In this document: in pieces, positions 19,586 to 29,576 of the stretch | Position numbering within the stretch: position 1 is the first letter of the stretch | Layout of the letters: each line of letters begins with the position of its first letter | From: Microbacterium sp. AG1240 | GTDB lineage: Bacteria; Actinomycetota; Actinomycetes; Actinomycetales; Microbacteriaceae | DNA: 64,000 nt | Direction of reading: 5' to 3' | NCBI RefSeq assembly: GCF_003635115.1 | Contig: NZ_RBXJ01000001.1 | Span: 1,240,001 to 1,304,000, forward strand | Made by a program: the position numbers and the translations under genes | The notes under the pieces: generated by a model | Told to the model about the DNA's origin: nothing | Databases searched by the model: none | What the model saw: the letters and a program-made list of their open reading frames with translations, nothing else

Positions 19586-20692
19586 ATGACTACCATCGAC
19601 ACCGATCCCGACACCGGACTCGACCCGCTCGAGTTCCTCGTCCGCCGCAACCTGAACGCGAAGAGCGCGTCGGAGCGGGAGGCGATCCTCGCCGACCCCG
19701 GCTTCGGCAAGAGCTTCACCGATCACATGGTCGACATCTGCTGGTCGGTCGGCGGCGGGTGGCACCGCCCGCGCGTCTCGCCGTACGGCCCAATCGCGCT
19801 CGATCCGGCCGCGGCCGTCCTGCACTACGGCCAGGAGGTCTTCGAGGGCATCAAGGCCTACCGTCACGCCGACGGATCTATCCACACCTTCCGTCCCGAC
19901 CAGAACGCCCGCCGCCTTCAGCGCAGCGCTCGTCGTCTCGCCCTTCCCGAGCTGCCCGCGCCGTACTTCATCCAGTCGCTGCGCGAGCTCATCGCCGCCG
20001 ACGGCGCGTGGGTGCCCTCGGGCGACGACCAGAGCCTCTACCTGCGTCCGTTCATGTTCGCCAAGGAGGCGTTCCTCGGTGTGCGTCCCGCCCACAAGGT
20101 GAACTACTACGTCATCGCGAGCCCCGCGGGCGCCTACTTCACGGGCGGTGTGAAGCCGGTCTCGATCTGGCTGAGCGAGGACTACGCCCGCGCGGGCAAG
20201 GGTGGCACGGGTGCCGCGAAGACCGGCGGCAACTACGCCGCCAGCCTGCTGCCTCAGTCGGAGGCCTACGAGCACGAGTGCGACCAGGTCGTCTTCCTCG
20301 ACGAGGCTCGTAACGTCGAGGAGCTCGGCGGCATGAACATCGTCTTCGTCTATAAGGACGGCCGCATCGTCACGCCGCAGTCCGAGTCGATCCTCGAGGG
20401 CATCACGCGCGACTCGATCCTGCAGCTCGCCATCGATCGAGGTCACAAGGTCGAGGGTCGCGCCGTCTCGCTCACCGAGTGGCGCGAGGGTGTCGCATCC
20501 GGCGAGATCGCGGAGGTGTTCGCCTGCGGTACCGCCGCCGTCGTCACCCCGATCGGCGTGCTCAAGGGCCGCGACTTCTTCGACGAGCAGCCGACCGGCA
20601 CGCTCGCCCTGGAGCTTCGCCAGGAGCTCACCGACATCCAGTACGGCCGCGCCGAAGACAAGCACGGCTGGATGCTGCGTCTCGACGCCTGA
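19586..20692 (+). CDS. ilvE: branched-chain amino acid aminotransferase
   Basis: A fold-type IV PLP enzyme performing the last transamination to valine, isoleucine and leucine. The Schiff-base Lys is at about residue 212 in [13 protein letters not shown]. Other family marks are [46 protein letters not shown] and [15 protein letters not shown]. At 368 residues it is the longer type shared with actinobacteria and eukaryotes. It follows leuB, in keeping with a branched-chain role, and is followed by copy 2 of the nested palindrome. Confidence 0.96.
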   Translation: MTTIDTDPDTGLDPLEFLVRRNLNAKSASEREAILADPGFGKSFTDHMVDICWSVGGGWHRPRVSPYGPIALDPAAAVLHYGQEVFEGIKAYRHADGSIHTFRPDQNARRLQRSARRLALPELPAPYFIQSLRELIAADGAWVPSGDDQSLYLRPFMFAKEAFLGVRPAHKVNYYVIASPAGAYFTGGVKPVSIWLSEDYARAGKGGTGAAKTGGNYAASLLPQSEAYEHECDQVVFLDEARNVEELGGMNIVFVYKDGRIVTPQSESILEGITRDSILQLAIDRGHKVEGRAVSLTEWREGVASGEIAEVFACGTAAVVTPIGVLKGRDFFDEQPTGTLALELRQELTDIQYGRAEDKHGWMLRLDA

Positions 20693-20704
20693 CCTCCGTC
20701 TGTC

Positions 20705-20781
20705 GACCGCGAGACCCGGTCCGCGCGCCGAGACCCCGACATTCTGCGGGGGTCTCGTCGCGTGGGTCGGGTCTCGCGGTC
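20705..20781. repeat. nested GCGAGACC palindrome, copy 2
   Basis: The outer arms GACCGCGAGACCCG (20705-20718) and CGGGTCTCGCGGTC (20768-20781) pair perfectly. The inner stem is CGAGACCCC with GGGGTCTCG. The element lies 12 bases after the ilvE stop. Confidence 0.85.
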
Positions 20782-20804
20782 TTCGGCCCACGGGCGGGGC
20801 TGAG

Positions 20805-20810
20805 TAGGCT
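20805..20810 (+). promoter_or_regulatory. -10 box of a probable leaderless promoter
   Basis: TAGGCT ends six bases before the GTG at 20817. Confidence 0.45.
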
Positions 20811-20816
20811 GGGCGG

Positions 20817-21581
20817 GTGAGAATCGCACGCTTCAGCCACCAGGACGCCATCCGCTACGGCATCGTCGACGGAACGGAGCTCGTCGTCCTCGCGGGCGAT
20901 CCGATGTTCGCCGGGTACGAGACCACGGGGGAGCGCGTGCCCGTGGCCGACGTCGCCCTTCTCGCACCGGTTATCCCTCGGTCGAAGGTCGTCTGCGTCG
21001 GTAAGAACTACGCCGACCATGCCGCCGAGATGGGCGGCGAGGCCCCCAAGGAGCCGCTGCTCTTCTTCAAGCCGAACACCGCGGTGATCGGCCCCAACGA
21101 CTCGATCGTGCGGCCGCCGCAGTCCGAGCGCACCGACTACGAGGGCGAACTGGCCGTGGTCATCGGACGCATCGCGAAGAACGTGCCGGCCGCCCAGGCT
21201 CTCGACTACGTCTTCGGCTACACGATCGCCAACGACGTCACCGCCCGCGACCTGCAGAAGAGCGACGGCCAGTGGGCGCGAGCCAAGGGCTTCGACACCT
21301 TCTGCCCGTTGGGCCCGGCCATCGAGACCGAGTTCGACGCGGCATCCGCCACCGTCACGACCCGCCTGAACGGCGACATCGTGCAGCAGGCGCCGATCTC
21401 GGACATGATCCACTCGATCCCCGACATCATCGCCTACGCCTCGGCGGCGTTCACCCTGCTGCCCGGCGACGTGATCCTCACCGGCACCCCGGCCGGCATC
21501 GGCGCGTTCGGGGCCGGCGACGTGGTCGAGGTCGAGATCACCGGCCTCGGCATCCTCCGAAACCCCGCGCGCGACGCGTGA
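20817..21581 (+). CDS. fumarylacetoacetate hydrolase family protein
   Basis: A 254-residue FAH-fold protein. The conserved start [18 protein letters not shown] and the metal-binding acidic cluster in [11 protein letters not shown] are clear, along with [14 protein letters not shown] and [16 protein letters not shown]. Family members hydrolyse or decarboxylate acyl-pyruvates and 2-hydroxy-hepta-dienedioate-type compounds in aromatic catabolism; this short form may be an acylpyruvase or oxaloacetate decarboxylase. No catabolic genes are adjacent, so the substrate is open. GTG start at leaderless spacing. The stop overlaps the following MFS start by four bases (GTGA). Confidence 0.85.
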   Translation: MRIARFSHQDAIRYGIVDGTELVVLAGDPMFAGYETTGERVPVADVALLAPVIPRSKVVCVGKNYADHAAEMGGEAPKEPLLFFKPNTAVIGPNDSIVRPPQSERTDYEGELAVVIGRIAKNVPAAQALDYVFGYTIANDVTARDLQKSDGQWARAKGFDTFCPLGPAIETEFDAASATVTTRLNGDIVQQAPISDMIHSIPDIIAYASAAFTLLPGDVILTGTPAGIGAFGAGDVVEVEITGLGILRNPARDA

Positions 21582-22822
21582 GCGCGGCGGCGGCGACGCC
21601 GCTCACGGGCGACATCGAGCGCGCACAGCGCCGCACGGTACGTGTGCTCGCGGCCGGGCAGGTGCTCGGCGGCGTGGCGTTCGGCGCCACCGTATCGCTC
21701 GGCGCGCTGTTGGCCGCCGATCTCTCGGGCCAGGACGGCCTGTCGGGGTTCGCGACGGCGTCGGTGACCTTGGGTGCGGCTCTCGCCGCGATCCCGCTGG
21801 CTCGTCTGGCTGCTCGGCGGGGACGCCGTCTCGCGCTCACCCTCGGAAACACCCTCGCGCTCGTGGGTATCGCGATCGTCGTCGCGTCGGCGGTGGTCAG
21901 ATCGTTCCCGATGCTGCTGGCAGGCGTCGTACTCATCGGGATGGGTAACGCCGGGAATCTGCAGTCCCGGTTCGCAGCGACCGACCTCGCCACCGACCGC
22001 AGGCGCGCGCGCGACCTCTCGGTCGTCGTCTGGGCGACGACCGTCGGCGGTGTCGCCGGTCCGTTGCTGGTCGGTCCGGGCGAGGGCCTCGGGCGCATGA
22101 TCGGTATGCCCGCGCTCACCGGCTCCTACCTGTTCTCCTTCGCGGCGCAAGCAGCAGCCCTCGCGCTGTACCTCGTCGCGCTGCGTCCCGACCCGTTGCT
22201 GTGGGCGCAGAGGCTGGAGCGTTCCAGGGGAGCGGGGGCCGACCGGATCGACGCGGTCGACCGTCCGCGCGTCGCGCGATACGCGATCTTCGCCGTGTCC
22301 GGCAGCCACGTGGTGATGGCGTCGGTCATGGCGATGACGCCGGTGCACCTGGCGCATCTGTCTTCGGGTGGCGAGGTGACCGCCACCGTCGGCATCACGA
22401 TCGCCGTCCACGTCTTCGGGATGTACGGCCTCTCGCCGCTGTTCGGGTGGCTCGCCGATCGCGTCGGAAGATTGCCCGTGGTTCTCCTCGGGCAAGCCAT
22501 CCTCGCCGCCTCCCTCGTGTGTGCGGCGCTCTTCACGCATTCGCAGGCGGGAGTCACGGTCGCCCTTCTTCTCCTCGGCCTCGGCTGGAGCGCCGCGACG
22601 GTCGCCGGCGCCGCCCTCCTGACCGAATCGACACCGACCGAACGACGCCCGCGCCGCCAGGGGCTCAGCGACACCGTCATGACTCTCAGCGCCGCCGCCG
22701 GCTCGGTGCTCGCCGGCGTCGCCCTGGCCGCGATCGGTTACGACGGGCTGGCGTGGTGCGCGCTGGTGCTCGTCGCTCTGGTGACGATGCTCGCTCGATG
22801 GGGGCGCCCCTCCCGCGACTAG
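21578..22822 (+). CDS. MFS transporter, 414 aa
   Basis: A twelve-helix major facilitator. Helix 1 reads [20 protein letters not shown] and the inter-helix loop [17 protein letters not shown] is a degenerate motif A. The second half repeats the pattern as [18 protein letters not shown], a good motif A copy. A central cytoplasmic loop of about 30 residues links the halves. The GTG at 21578 overlaps the FAH stop, so it is coupled to that hydrolase; a shared pathway is possible but unproven. It ends 11 bases before gltX, which has its own -10 box. Confidence 0.8.
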   Translation: MSAAAATPLTGDIERAQRRTVRVLAAGQVLGGVAFGATVSLGALLAADLSGQDGLSGFATASVTLGAALAAIPLARLAARRGRRLALTLGNTLALVGIAIVVASAVVRSFPMLLAGVVLIGMGNAGNLQSRFAATDLATDRRRARDLSVVVWATTVGGVAGPLLVGPGEGLGRMIGMPALTGSYLFSFAAQAAALALYLVALRPDPLLWAQRLERSRGAGADRIDAVDRPRVARYAIFAVSGSHVVMASVMAMTPVHLAHLSSGGEVTATVGITIAVHVFGMYGLSPLFGWLADRVGRLPVVLLGQAILAASLVCAALFTHSQAGVTVALLLLGLGWSAATVAGAALLTESTPTERRPRRQGLSDTVMTLSAAAGSVLAGVALAAIGYDGLAWCALVLVALVTMLARWGRPSRD

Positions 22823-22833
22823 GCTGGAGCGCG

Positions 22834-24348
22834 ATGTCTACACCCGATCCCCGCACCACGACCGCTACGGGAGCCGACGTCCGCGTCCGCTTCTGCCCGA
22901 GCCCCACCGGCCTGCCGCACGTCGGCCTCGTCCGCACGGCTCTGTTCAACTGGGCGTACGCCCGGCACCACGGCGGCAAGCTCATCTTCCGTATCGAAGA
23001 CACCGATGCCGCGCGCGACAGCGAGGAGAGCTACGCGCAGCTCCTCGATGCGCTCCGATGGCTGCGGATCGACTGGGACGAGGGCGTCGAGGTCGGCGGC
23101 CCGCACGCCCCCTACCGGCAGTCGCAGCGCCACGACATCTACCGCGAGGTGCTGGCGAAGCTCGTCGAGGCCGGCGTCGTGTACGAGAGCTACTCGACCG
23201 CCGAAGAGATCGACGAGCGCAACGCTGCGAACGGGCGGGCCAAGCAGCTCGGGTACGACAACTTCGACCGCACCCTGACCGACGAGCAGAAGGCGGCCTT
23301 CCGCGCCGAGGGGCGCGAGCCCGCCTGGCGTCTGCGCGTGCCCGACGAAGACCTCACCTACGTCGACCTCATCCGCGGCGAGGTGACCTTCCCCGCGGGG
23401 TCGTTCCCCGACTTCGTGATCGTGCGTGCCGGGGGAGTGCCGCTCTACACCTTCGTCAACCCCGTCGACGACGCGCTCATGGGCATCACCCACGTGATCC
23501 GCGGTGAAGACCTCATGCCGTCGACCGCTCGCCAGCTGTCGCTCTACCGCGCACTCGTCGAGGCCGGTGTCACCGACTTCGTGCCGCGCTTCGGGCACAT
23601 GCCCCTCGTGCTCGGCGAGGAGGGCAACAAGAAGCTCTCCAAGCGCGATCCCAAGGCCGACCTCTTCCTGCAGCGCGAGAAGGGCTTCATCCACGAGGGG
23701 CTGCTGAACTACCTGGCCCTCCTGGGGTGGTCGATCGCCGCCGACCGCGACGTCTTCTCGCTCGACGAGCTCGTCGCGGCGTTCGACATCGCAGACGTGA
23801 ACCCGAATCCGGCGCGCTTCGACCAGAAGAAGGCCGAGTCGATCAACGGCGACCACATCCGCATGTTGGATGCTGCGGACTTCGCCGAGCGAATCGTGCC
23901 CTACCTCGCCCAGGCGGGGGTGATCGAGGCGATTCCGACCCCCGAGGAGACCGCGAAGATCGCGGCGTCGGCTCCGCTGGTGCAGGAGCGCGTGCAGATG
24001 CTCGGTGAGGTGCCCGGCATGCTCGGCTTCCTCTTCACCGACGAGATCACCTACCAGGAGGACGCACTCAAAGGCCTCCCCGCGAACGCCGGTGAGGTGC
24101 TCGTCGCGTGCGTGGGTGCGCTCGAGCTCGTACCGGCCGAGGAGTTCACCGCCGCAGGTGTGCAGGAGGCCCTCTCGCGGGCGCTCGTGGAGGAGCTCGG
24201 GCTGAAGCCGCGCGTGGCCTACGGGCCGCCGCGCGTGGCGCTGACGGGCCGCCGCATCTCACCTCCGCTCTTCGAGTCGATGGAGCTGCTCGGCAAGGCC
24301 GAGTCGGTCCGACGCCTCGGCGCACTGGTGGATCACCTGGCGCAGTAG
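22834..24348 (+). CDS. gltX: glutamyl-tRNA synthetase
   Basis: A class I aminoacyl-tRNA synthetase charging tRNA-Glu, and in many actinobacteria also tRNA-Gln before amidation. The HIGH-type motif is within [20 protein letters not shown] and the KMSKS-type motif is [13 protein letters not shown]. Residues about 360-504 form the anticodon-binding domain. The length of 504 is normal. The ATG at 22834 has TAGGCT eight bases upstream, near-leaderless. tRNA-Gln lies 70 bases downstream with its own promoter. Confidence 0.97.
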   Translation: MSTPDPRTTTATGADVRVRFCPSPTGLPHVGLVRTALFNWAYARHHGGKLIFRIEDTDAARDSEESYAQLLDALRWLRIDWDEGVEVGGPHAPYRQSQRHDIYREVLAKLVEAGVVYESYSTAEEIDERNAANGRAKQLGYDNFDRTLTDEQKAAFRAEGREPAWRLRVPDEDLTYVDLIRGEVTFPAGSFPDFVIVRAGGVPLYTFVNPVDDALMGITHVIRGEDLMPSTARQLSLYRALVEAGVTDFVPRFGHMPLVLGEEGNKKLSKRDPKADLFLQREKGFIHEGLLNYLALLGWSIAADRDVFSLDELVAAFDIADVNPNPARFDQKKAESINGDHIRMLDAADFAERIVPYLAQAGVIEAIPTPEETAKIAASAPLVQERVQMLGEVPGMLGFLFTDEITYQEDALKGLPANAGEVLVACVGALELVPAEEFTAAGVQEALSRALVEELGLKPRVAYGPPRVALTGRRISPPLFESMELLGKAESVRRLGALVDHLAQ

Positions 24349-24357
24349 CGTCTCGGT

Positions 24358-24386
24358 TTGGCGCGATCGCCGCCGTCGGCTAGAGT
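24358..24386 (+). promoter_or_regulatory. promoter of tRNA-Gln
   Basis: TTGGCG (24358-24363) and TAGAGT (24381-24386) are separated by 17 bases, about 32 bases before the tRNA. Confidence 0.7.
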
Positions 24387-24418
24387 TGATCCTCGGCACG
24401 GCTTCGGTCGCAGCCCTG

Positions 24419-24490
24419 TGGGGTATGGTGTAATTGGCAACACGGCGGTTTCTGGTACCGTTGTTCTTGGTTCGAGTCCAGGTACCCCAG
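24419..24490 (+). tRNA. tRNA-Gln (CTG)
   Basis: A 72-base cloverleaf. The acceptor arms TGGGGTA and TACCCCA pair fully with discriminator G. The anticodon stem GCGGT/ACCGT encloses TTCTGGT, so the anticodon is CTG for Gln. The T loop is TTCGAGT. CCA is not encoded. Confidence 0.95.
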
Positions 24491-24497
24491 CTCGATG

Positions 24498-24524
24498 AAA
24501 AACCCCGCTCAGGCGGGGTTTTTT
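24498..24524 (+). terminator. Rho-independent terminator after tRNA-Gln
   Basis: AAAAACCCCGC pairs with GCGGGGTTTTT around a four-base loop, ending in six T. It starts eight bases after the tRNA. Confidence 0.9.
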
Positions 24525-24671
24525 CGTTGGCGCCGATCACGGCCGTGCGGCCATCGACGCCCCCTTATCCGCCCCGGTCATCGGATCGCGCGCCGTCTGT
24601 CCCCGCGGATGCCGCGACCCGGTCACCGATGCTCCCTCGCGGGGTGATCGCGGCGCATGGCGCCGCGAAAT

Positions 24672-24727
24672 CCACAGCCGCTGTGGGTGATGTGTGGCTT
24701 TGTCTGCGTATCTGTTGTACTGTGTGG
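24672..24727 (+). promoter_or_regulatory. candidate operator region of the fructose operon
   Basis: A CCACAG-CCG-CTGTGG palindrome (24672-24686) is followed by two exact TGTGTGG repeats at 24691 and 24721, exactly 30 bases apart, about 25-60 bases before the DeoR-family start. Spaced direct repeats suit DeoR-type repressors. Confidence 0.4.
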
Positions 24728-24749
24728 GAATTCCATCGGGAGGACCACG

Positions 24750-25532
24750 ATGTACGCAATGGAGCGACAAGAGCTCGTCGAGCGACTGCTGCGTGAAGAA
24801 GGCCGCGTCGGTGTGGTCGACCTGTCCACCCGCTTCGGCGTGACGACCGAGACGATCCGTCGCGACCTCGCGCTCCTCGAGGAGGCGGGCACCCTTCGTC
24901 GTGTCCACGGCGGCGCCGTCGCGACCGACCGCGGAAGCACCGTCGAGACCCCGGTCGCCGAGCGCGCGCTGCGCAAGGGCGACGCGAAGCAGGCCATCGG
25001 CCGACGTGCCGCTGCGCTCCTCGACGCCGGATTCCGCGGATCGGTCTATCTCGACGCGGGAACGACCGTCTCGGCCGTCGCAGCCGCCCTCCCACTTCAC
25101 CTCGCCCACTCGCGCGGGGGCGCCGAGATCGTCACGCATTCGATGACGATCGCCCATGATCTCGCGGGGTCCGACCTCGGGCTCACCGTCATCGGGGGGC
25201 GCATCCGTGGTCTGACGGCCGCCGCGGTCGGCGCGGAGACGGTCAACGCGATCTCCCACCTGCGACCGGACGTCGCCTTCGTCGGCACGAACGGCCTCAG
25301 CGACGGCTTCGGACTGAGCACCCCCGATCCCGACGAGGCTGCTGTGAAGGCCGCGATCATCGCGGCGGCGCGGCGAGTGGTCGTCGTGACCGATGCGGAG
25401 AAGTTCGGAGCGGAGCTGCTCGTTCGTTTCGGTGGGCTCACCGACATCGACGACCTCGTCTGCGACGCGACACCCGCGAGCGGCCTGTCGGATGCGCTCG
25501 GCGACGCGGGGGCGGAGGTGTGGATCGCATGA
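24750..25532 (+). CDS. DeoR family regulator of the fructose operon
   Basis: A 260-residue DeoR/GlpR-type repressor and likely sensor of a fructose phosphate. The N-terminal helix-turn-helix carries the family signature GVVDLSTRFGVTTETIRRDL followed by EEAGTLRRVHGGAV. The C-terminal sugar-phosphate sensor domain shows YLDAGTTVSAVA, VVTDAEKFG and the FVGTNGLSDGFGLSTPDPDE stretch. The ATG at 24750 has GGGAGGA upstream; starts further upstream would read through the operator region. It is first in an operon with fruK, fruA and ptsH and overlaps fruK by four bases, so autoregulation with release by fructose-1-phosphate is expected from related operons. Confidence 0.9.
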   Translation: MYAMERQELVERLLREEGRVGVVDLSTRFGVTTETIRRDLALLEEAGTLRRVHGGAVATDRGSTVETPVAERALRKGDAKQAIGRRAAALLDAGFRGSVYLDAGTTVSAVAAALPLHLAHSRGGAEIVTHSMTIAHDLAGSDLGLTVIGGRIRGLTAAAVGAETVNAISHLRPDVAFVGTNGLSDGFGLSTPDPDEAAVKAAIIAAARRVVVVTDAEKFGAELLVRFGGLTDIDDLVCDATPASGLSDALGDAGAEVWIA

Positions 25533-26485
25533 TCGTCACCCTCACCGCGAATCCGTCGATCGATCGTGCCGTCACGCTGTCGGCTCCGCTCGAGGTCGGT
25601 GAAGTGCAGTCCGCGACCGACGCGCGGGAGGACGCCGGCGGGAAGGGCGTCAACGTCGCCCGGGTCATCGCCGCCGCGGGTCGGGCGACGCTCGCCGTCG
25701 TCCCGGTCGGCGACCACGATCCTTACAGCGAGCTGCTCGCGACCACGGGCATCCCCGTGCGGGCGGTCGCCTCCGCGGGGCGCGTCCGCGCGAACCTGAC
25801 CGTGACCGACCCGGCGGGCACGACCACCAAGATCAACCTGCCGGGGCCGGTACTGGATGCGGGCGGGGCCGCCGAGCTCACGGCGGCGGTCGTCGAGGCC
25901 TGCGCCGACGCCGACTGGCTCGTGCTGGCCGGATCCGTTCCCCCGGGCGCGGGGGAGGCGTTCTACACCGACGTCATCCGCGCCGTGCGACGGGCGTGGG
26001 GTGATCGCGCCCCGCGCATCGCCGTGGACGCCTCCGGAGCCGCGCTGGATGCCGTCGTGCGCGACGGGCGTCCGGACCTCATCAAACCGAACGACGAGGA
26101 GCTCGCCGCGCTCGTCAGCGAAGACCCGTCGAACGACGTCGATCCGGTCACGGAGGCCGCCCGGCGGGCACGCTCAGTCGTCCCGTCCCACGCCGCCGCC
26201 GCACTCGTCACCCTCGGCGGTGCGGGGGCCCTCCTGGTCACCGGCGACGATGTGCTGCGCGCCGTCGCCCCGAAGATCGCCGTGGCGAGCACCGTCGGTG
26301 CGGGCGACAGCTCGCTCGCGGGATACCTCCTCGCCGACGTCGCCGGAGCGGCGCCCGCCGAGCGTCTCGCCAACGCCGTCGCGTACGGAGCTGCCGCGGC
26401 CACGCTGCCCGGAACCCAGGCCCCCACCCCCGCAGACCTTCCTCCCGGACGCATCCGCGTTCTCCCGTTCGTCCCCTCGCACTGA
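25529..26485 (+). CDS. fruK: 1-phosphofructokinase
   Basis: A PfkB/ribokinase-family kinase converting fructose-1-phosphate to fructose-1,6-bisphosphate. It starts with the family stretch MIVTLTANPSIDRAV. The first PfkB signature is GGKGVNVARVIAAAG and the second, with the catalytic Asp, is STVGAGDSSLAGYL. The length of 318 is normal. The ATG overlaps the regulator stop (ATGA). fruA follows 27 bases later. Placement between a DeoR regulator and a fructose-specific PTS permease fixes the substrate assignment over tagatose-6-phosphate. Confidence 0.94.
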   Translation: MIVTLTANPSIDRAVTLSAPLEVGEVQSATDAREDAGGKGVNVARVIAAAGRATLAVVPVGDHDPYSELLATTGIPVRAVASAGRVRANLTVTDPAGTTTKINLPGPVLDAGGAAELTAAVVEACADADWLVLAGSVPPGAGEAFYTDVIRAVRRAWGDRAPRIAVDASGAALDAVVRDGRPDLIKPNDEELAALVSEDPSNDVDPVTEAARRARSVVPSHAAAALVTLGGAGALLVTGDDVLRAVAPKIAVASTVGAGDSSLAGYLLADVAGAAPAERLANAVAYGAAAATLPGTQAPTPADLPPGRIRVLPFVPSH

Positions 26486-26512
26486 TCCACCCCTGACCAC
26501 GGAGGTCATGAC

Positions 26513-28561
26513 ATGTCCCGCATCATCACACCTGAGCTCGTCAGCCTCGACGTGCCGCTGGGCGACGGCAAAGCCGACGTCATCCGGGCCCTCGCCGAAC
26601 GCGTCGTCGCGAACGGCCGGGCGCGTGACGCCGACGAGCTGTTCGCCGACGCCTGGGCACGCGAGGAGAAGGATGAGACCGGCCTGCCCGGCGGAATCGG
26701 CATCCCGCACGCCCGCAGCGCGTCGGTGACCGAGCCCACGCTCGCCTTCGCCCGGCTGACCCCCGGGGTCGACTTCGGCGCCCCGGACGGCCCGGCCGAC
26801 ATCGTGTTCCTCATCGCCGCTCCCGCGGGGGCCGACGAGGCCCACCTCGCCGTGCTGTCGCAGCTGGCGCGCAGCCTCATGAATCCCGACTTCATGGCGG
26901 GTCTGCGAGCGGCGTCCACGCCCGAGCAGGCGGTCGGGATCGTGAGCGCCGCGATCGAGCCCGCGCCTGCCGCGGCGGCCGAGCCGGCTCCGGCGGCGAC
27001 CCGCGCAGAAGCGCGCACGCAGACGTCGTCGGAGTCCTCGCCCACCCGCATCGTCGCGGTGACCGCGTGCGCCACGGGTATCGCGCACACCTTCATGGCG
27101 GCCGACGCACTCACGGCGGCGGGCAAGGAGGAGGGCGTCGATCTCATCGTCGAACCCCAGGGCTCGAGCGGCTACAAGGCTCTTCCGCAGAGCGTGATCG
27201 ACAACGCCGACGCGGTCATCTTCGCCACCGACGTCGACGTTCGCGAACCCCAGCGTTTCGCCGGCAAGCCGGTCGTGCGTTCGGGCGTGAAGCGCGGCAT
27301 CGAGCAGCCGAAGCAGCTCATCGCCGAGGCGATCGCCGCGTCGAAGAACCCGAACGCCGCACGCGTCACGGGTGACGCGACCTCGGTCACCGCCGAGACG
27401 GCCCCGGTGTCGTGGGGCGCGCGCATCCAGCGCATCCTGCTGACCGGTGTGAGCTACATGATCCCGTTCGTCGCCGGTGGCGGTCTGCTCATCGCGCTCG
27501 GCTTCCTGCTCGGCGGGTTCGAGGTCACCACGAATGCCGCGACGGTCATCACCCAGAACTCGCTATGGGACCTCCCGACGACCGATATCACCTCGCCCAT
27601 CGGACCGCTCGGGCAGTACCTCGGTTCGGTGGCGTTCATGATCGGTGCGACGTCGATGGGCTTCCTCGTCTCCGCCCTCGCCGGCTACATCGCGTTCGCG
27701 ATCGCCGATCGTCCGGGTATCGCCCCTGGATTCGTCGCGGGTGCGGTCGCCGTGCTGATGAACGCCGGCTTCATCGGCGGCATCATCGGCGGTCTGCTCG
27801 CCGGCTTCATCGCTTGGTGGCTCGGACGCCTGAACGTGCCCCGGTTCCTCCGGGGTCTCATGCCGGTCGTCATCATCCCCCTGCTCGGATCGATCGTCGC
27901 CTCGGGTCTCATGGTGCTCTTCCTCGGTCGCCCGATCGCCGCGCTCATGACCGTGCTGACCGACTGGCTCACCTCGATGTCGCAGAGCGGCGTCGGCGCG
28001 GTGCTCCTCGGGGTCATCCTCGGACTCATGATGTGCTTCGACCTCGGCGGGCCGGTCAACAAGGTCGCCTACGCGTTCGCAACGGCCGGACTCGCCGCCG
28101 CCACAGTGGACAACACCGCTCCGTACCTGATCATGGCCGCCGTGATGTCGGCGGGCATGGTGCCCCCGCTCGCCATGGCTCTCGCGTCGACGGTTCTCGC
28201 GCGCAAGTCGTTCACCCCGGTCGAGCGCGAGAACGGTGTCGCGGCCTGGCTCCTCGGTGCGTCGTTCATCAGCGAGGGTGCCATCCCGTTCGCGGCCGCC
28301 GATCCGCTGCGCGTCATCCCCGCCTCGATGGTGGGCGGCGCGGTCACGGGTGCGCTCAGCATGGCCTTCTCGGTGCAGTCGTACGCCCCCCACGGCGGGC
28401 TCTTCGTGTTCTTCGCCATCAACCCCATCTGGGGCTTCCTCATCTCGATCGTCGCGGGCACCGTGGTGTCGGCCTTGCTCGTCGTGGCGCTGAAGAAGTG
28501 GGTCGGCCGCAAGGAGCTGAACGACGCCGAAGCGCCGCAACTCGCCGCCGTTCCGGCATGA
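26513..28561 (+). CDS. fruA: fructose-specific PTS enzyme IIABC
   Basis: A 682-residue membrane permease that phosphorylates fructose at C1 during uptake. Domain order is EIIA-EIIB-EIIC. EIIA spans about 1-145 with the phospho-His near residue 66 in GIGIPHARSASV. An Ala/Pro linker (about 150-180) follows. EIIB has the phospho-Cys near residue 186 in VTACATGIAHTFMAA. EIIC spans about 300-665 with multiple helices and motifs such as FISEGAIPFAAADPLRVIP. GGAGGT lies six bases before the ATG. HPr is encoded separately just downstream rather than fused. Confidence 0.96.
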   Translation: MSRIITPELVSLDVPLGDGKADVIRALAERVVANGRARDADELFADAWAREEKDETGLPGGIGIPHARSASVTEPTLAFARLTPGVDFGAPDGPADIVFLIAAPAGADEAHLAVLSQLARSLMNPDFMAGLRAASTPEQAVGIVSAAIEPAPAAAAEPAPAATRAEARTQTSSESSPTRIVAVTACATGIAHTFMAADALTAAGKEEGVDLIVEPQGSSGYKALPQSVIDNADAVIFATDVDVREPQRFAGKPVVRSGVKRGIEQPKQLIAEAIAASKNPNAARVTGDATSVTAETAPVSWGARIQRILLTGVSYMIPFVAGGGLLIALGFLLGGFEVTTNAATVITQNSLWDLPTTDITSPIGPLGQYLGSVAFMIGATSMGFLVSALAGYIAFAIADRPGIAPGFVAGAVAVLMNAGFIGGIIGGLLAGFIAWWLGRLNVPRFLRGLMPVVIIPLLGSIVASGLMVLFLGRPIAALMTVLTDWLTSMSQSGVGAVLLGVILGLMMCFDLGGPVNKVAYAFATAGLAAATVDNTAPYLIMAAVMSAGMVPPLAMALASTVLARKSFTPVERENGVAAWLLGASFISEGAIPFAAADPLRVIPASMVGGAVTGALSMAFSVQSYAPHGGLFVFFAINPIWGFLISIVAGTVVSALLVVALKKWVGRKELNDAEAPQLAAVPA

Positions 28562-28590
28562 TCGATATACACCCATCGGAAGGAAGCACC

Positions 28591-28860
28591 ATGGCAGAAC
28601 GTCAGGCCACCATCGCCAGCAGCTCCGGACTTCACGCGCGTCCCGCGAAGCTCTTCGTCCAGGCGGTCCAGGAGAAGAAGATCCCCGTGACGATCGCCGT
28701 CGCCGGTGGTGCCGACCTGAATGCCGGCAGCATCCTGTCGCTCATGGGCCTCGGCGCAGCCAAGGGCACCGTGGTCACGCTCAAGGCTGAGGGCGACGGC
28801 GCCGACCAGGCGCTCGACGAGCTGGTCACCCTGCTCGAGACCGACCTCGACGCTCAGTAG
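28591..28860 (+). CDS. ptsH: phosphocarrier protein HPr
   Basis: An 89-residue PTS phosphocarrier that takes phosphate from enzyme I and passes it to EIIA domains. The active-site His15 sits in SSGLHARPAKLF. A Ser at position 47 (NAGSILSLMGLG) aligns with the regulatory Ser46 of Firmicutes HPr, although HPr kinase is generally absent from actinobacteria. The start has GGAAGG upstream. It is last in the fructose operon, 29 bases after fruA, so HPr level would rise with fructose. A strong hairpin follows. Confidence 0.96.
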   Translation: MAERQATIASSSGLHARPAKLFVQAVQEKKIPVTIAVAGGADLNAGSILSLMGLGAAKGTVVTLKAEGDGADQALDELVTLLETDLDAQ

Positions 28861-28871
28861 GACGAATCGAT

Positions 28872-28907
28872 CGGATGCTGCGGACCCGCGAGGGTCCGCA
28901 GCATCCG
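28872..28907 (+). terminator. strong hairpin ending the fructose operon
   Basis: A perfect 16-base stem (CGGATGCTGCGGACCC and its complement) is closed by a GCGA tetraloop of the GNRA type and followed by TCGTTT. Both arms contain the GGATGCTGCG decamer enriched across the window. Confidence 0.8.
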
Positions 28908-28919
28908 TCGTTTCCGGGG

Positions 28920-29576
28920 TCAGCCGGTGCGCTCGGCGTAGACCACGCGATTGTCGACGTAGGAGGCGGCCGCGGTGTCGAAGACGCCCCCGCACGTGAT
29001 GAGCCGGAGTTGGTCGTCGGCGACGGCGCCGAAGACGCGGCTGGTGGGGAATGCCGACTTCGGGTAATCGGCCACCTCGGTGACGACGTAGGAGAAGGTC
29101 GATCCCGCCGTGTCGGTGACCTCCACGGTGTCGCCCGGCACCAGCTGCTCGAGGCGCAGGAAGACGGCCGGGCCGGTGGGGGAGTCGACGTGCGCGGCGA
29201 TCACGGTGGGGCCTCGGCCGCCGGGGCGACCGCCGCCGGTGAACCAACCGACCTCGTCGAAGTCCTCCGGCACCTCCATGTCGCCCTCGGCGGTGATCCC
29301 GAGGTCGATCAGGGGCTCGTCGAGCTCGATCGCGGGGATCCGCACGCTCGCGGGAGCGAGCGCCTCGACGATCGCGGCGGTCGGTGGCGGCTCGGGCGCC
29401 GCGGGTGTGCGCGTGGGCTCGGGGACGGCCGGCTCCGACGGAGCGGATTCGGCGCGGGGTGCGGACGAACAGCCGCCGAGCACGAGGGCTGTTGCCACAA
29501 CCGCGGCGCACAGGGGGCCGAGCACCGCCGTGCGGACACGACGGTGCTCGGTGATCCGAGAGTGAGCCGTGATCAC
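28920..29576 (-). CDS. class F sortase
   Basis: A 218-residue extracytoplasmic transpeptidase-like protein. An N-terminal signal or membrane anchor ends in a possible lipobox (VLGGC). A Pro/Ala/Glu-rich linker follows. The sortase domain carries the catalytic His in VIAAHVDSPTG, Cys in LRLITCGGVFD and Arg in DNRVVYAE, matching class F (SrtF) enzymes of actinobacteria. GTG at 29576 overlaps the stop of the CHRD gene (GTGA), so enzyme and probable substrate are coupled. sigK-rskA is divergent next door. The substrate C-terminus lacks a classic LPxTG, so the exact recognition site is uncertain. Confidence 0.85.
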   Translation of the reverse strand: MITAHSRITEHRRVRTAVLGPLCAAVVATALVLGGCSSAPRAESAPSEPAVPEPTRTPAAPEPPPTAAIVEALAPASVRIPAIELDEPLIDLGITAEGDMEVPEDFDEVGWFTGGGRPGGRGPTVIAAHVDSPTGPAVFLRLEQLVPGDTVEVTDTAGSTFSYVVTEVADYPKSAFPTSRVFGAVADDQLRLITCGGVFDTAAASYVDNRVVYAERTG

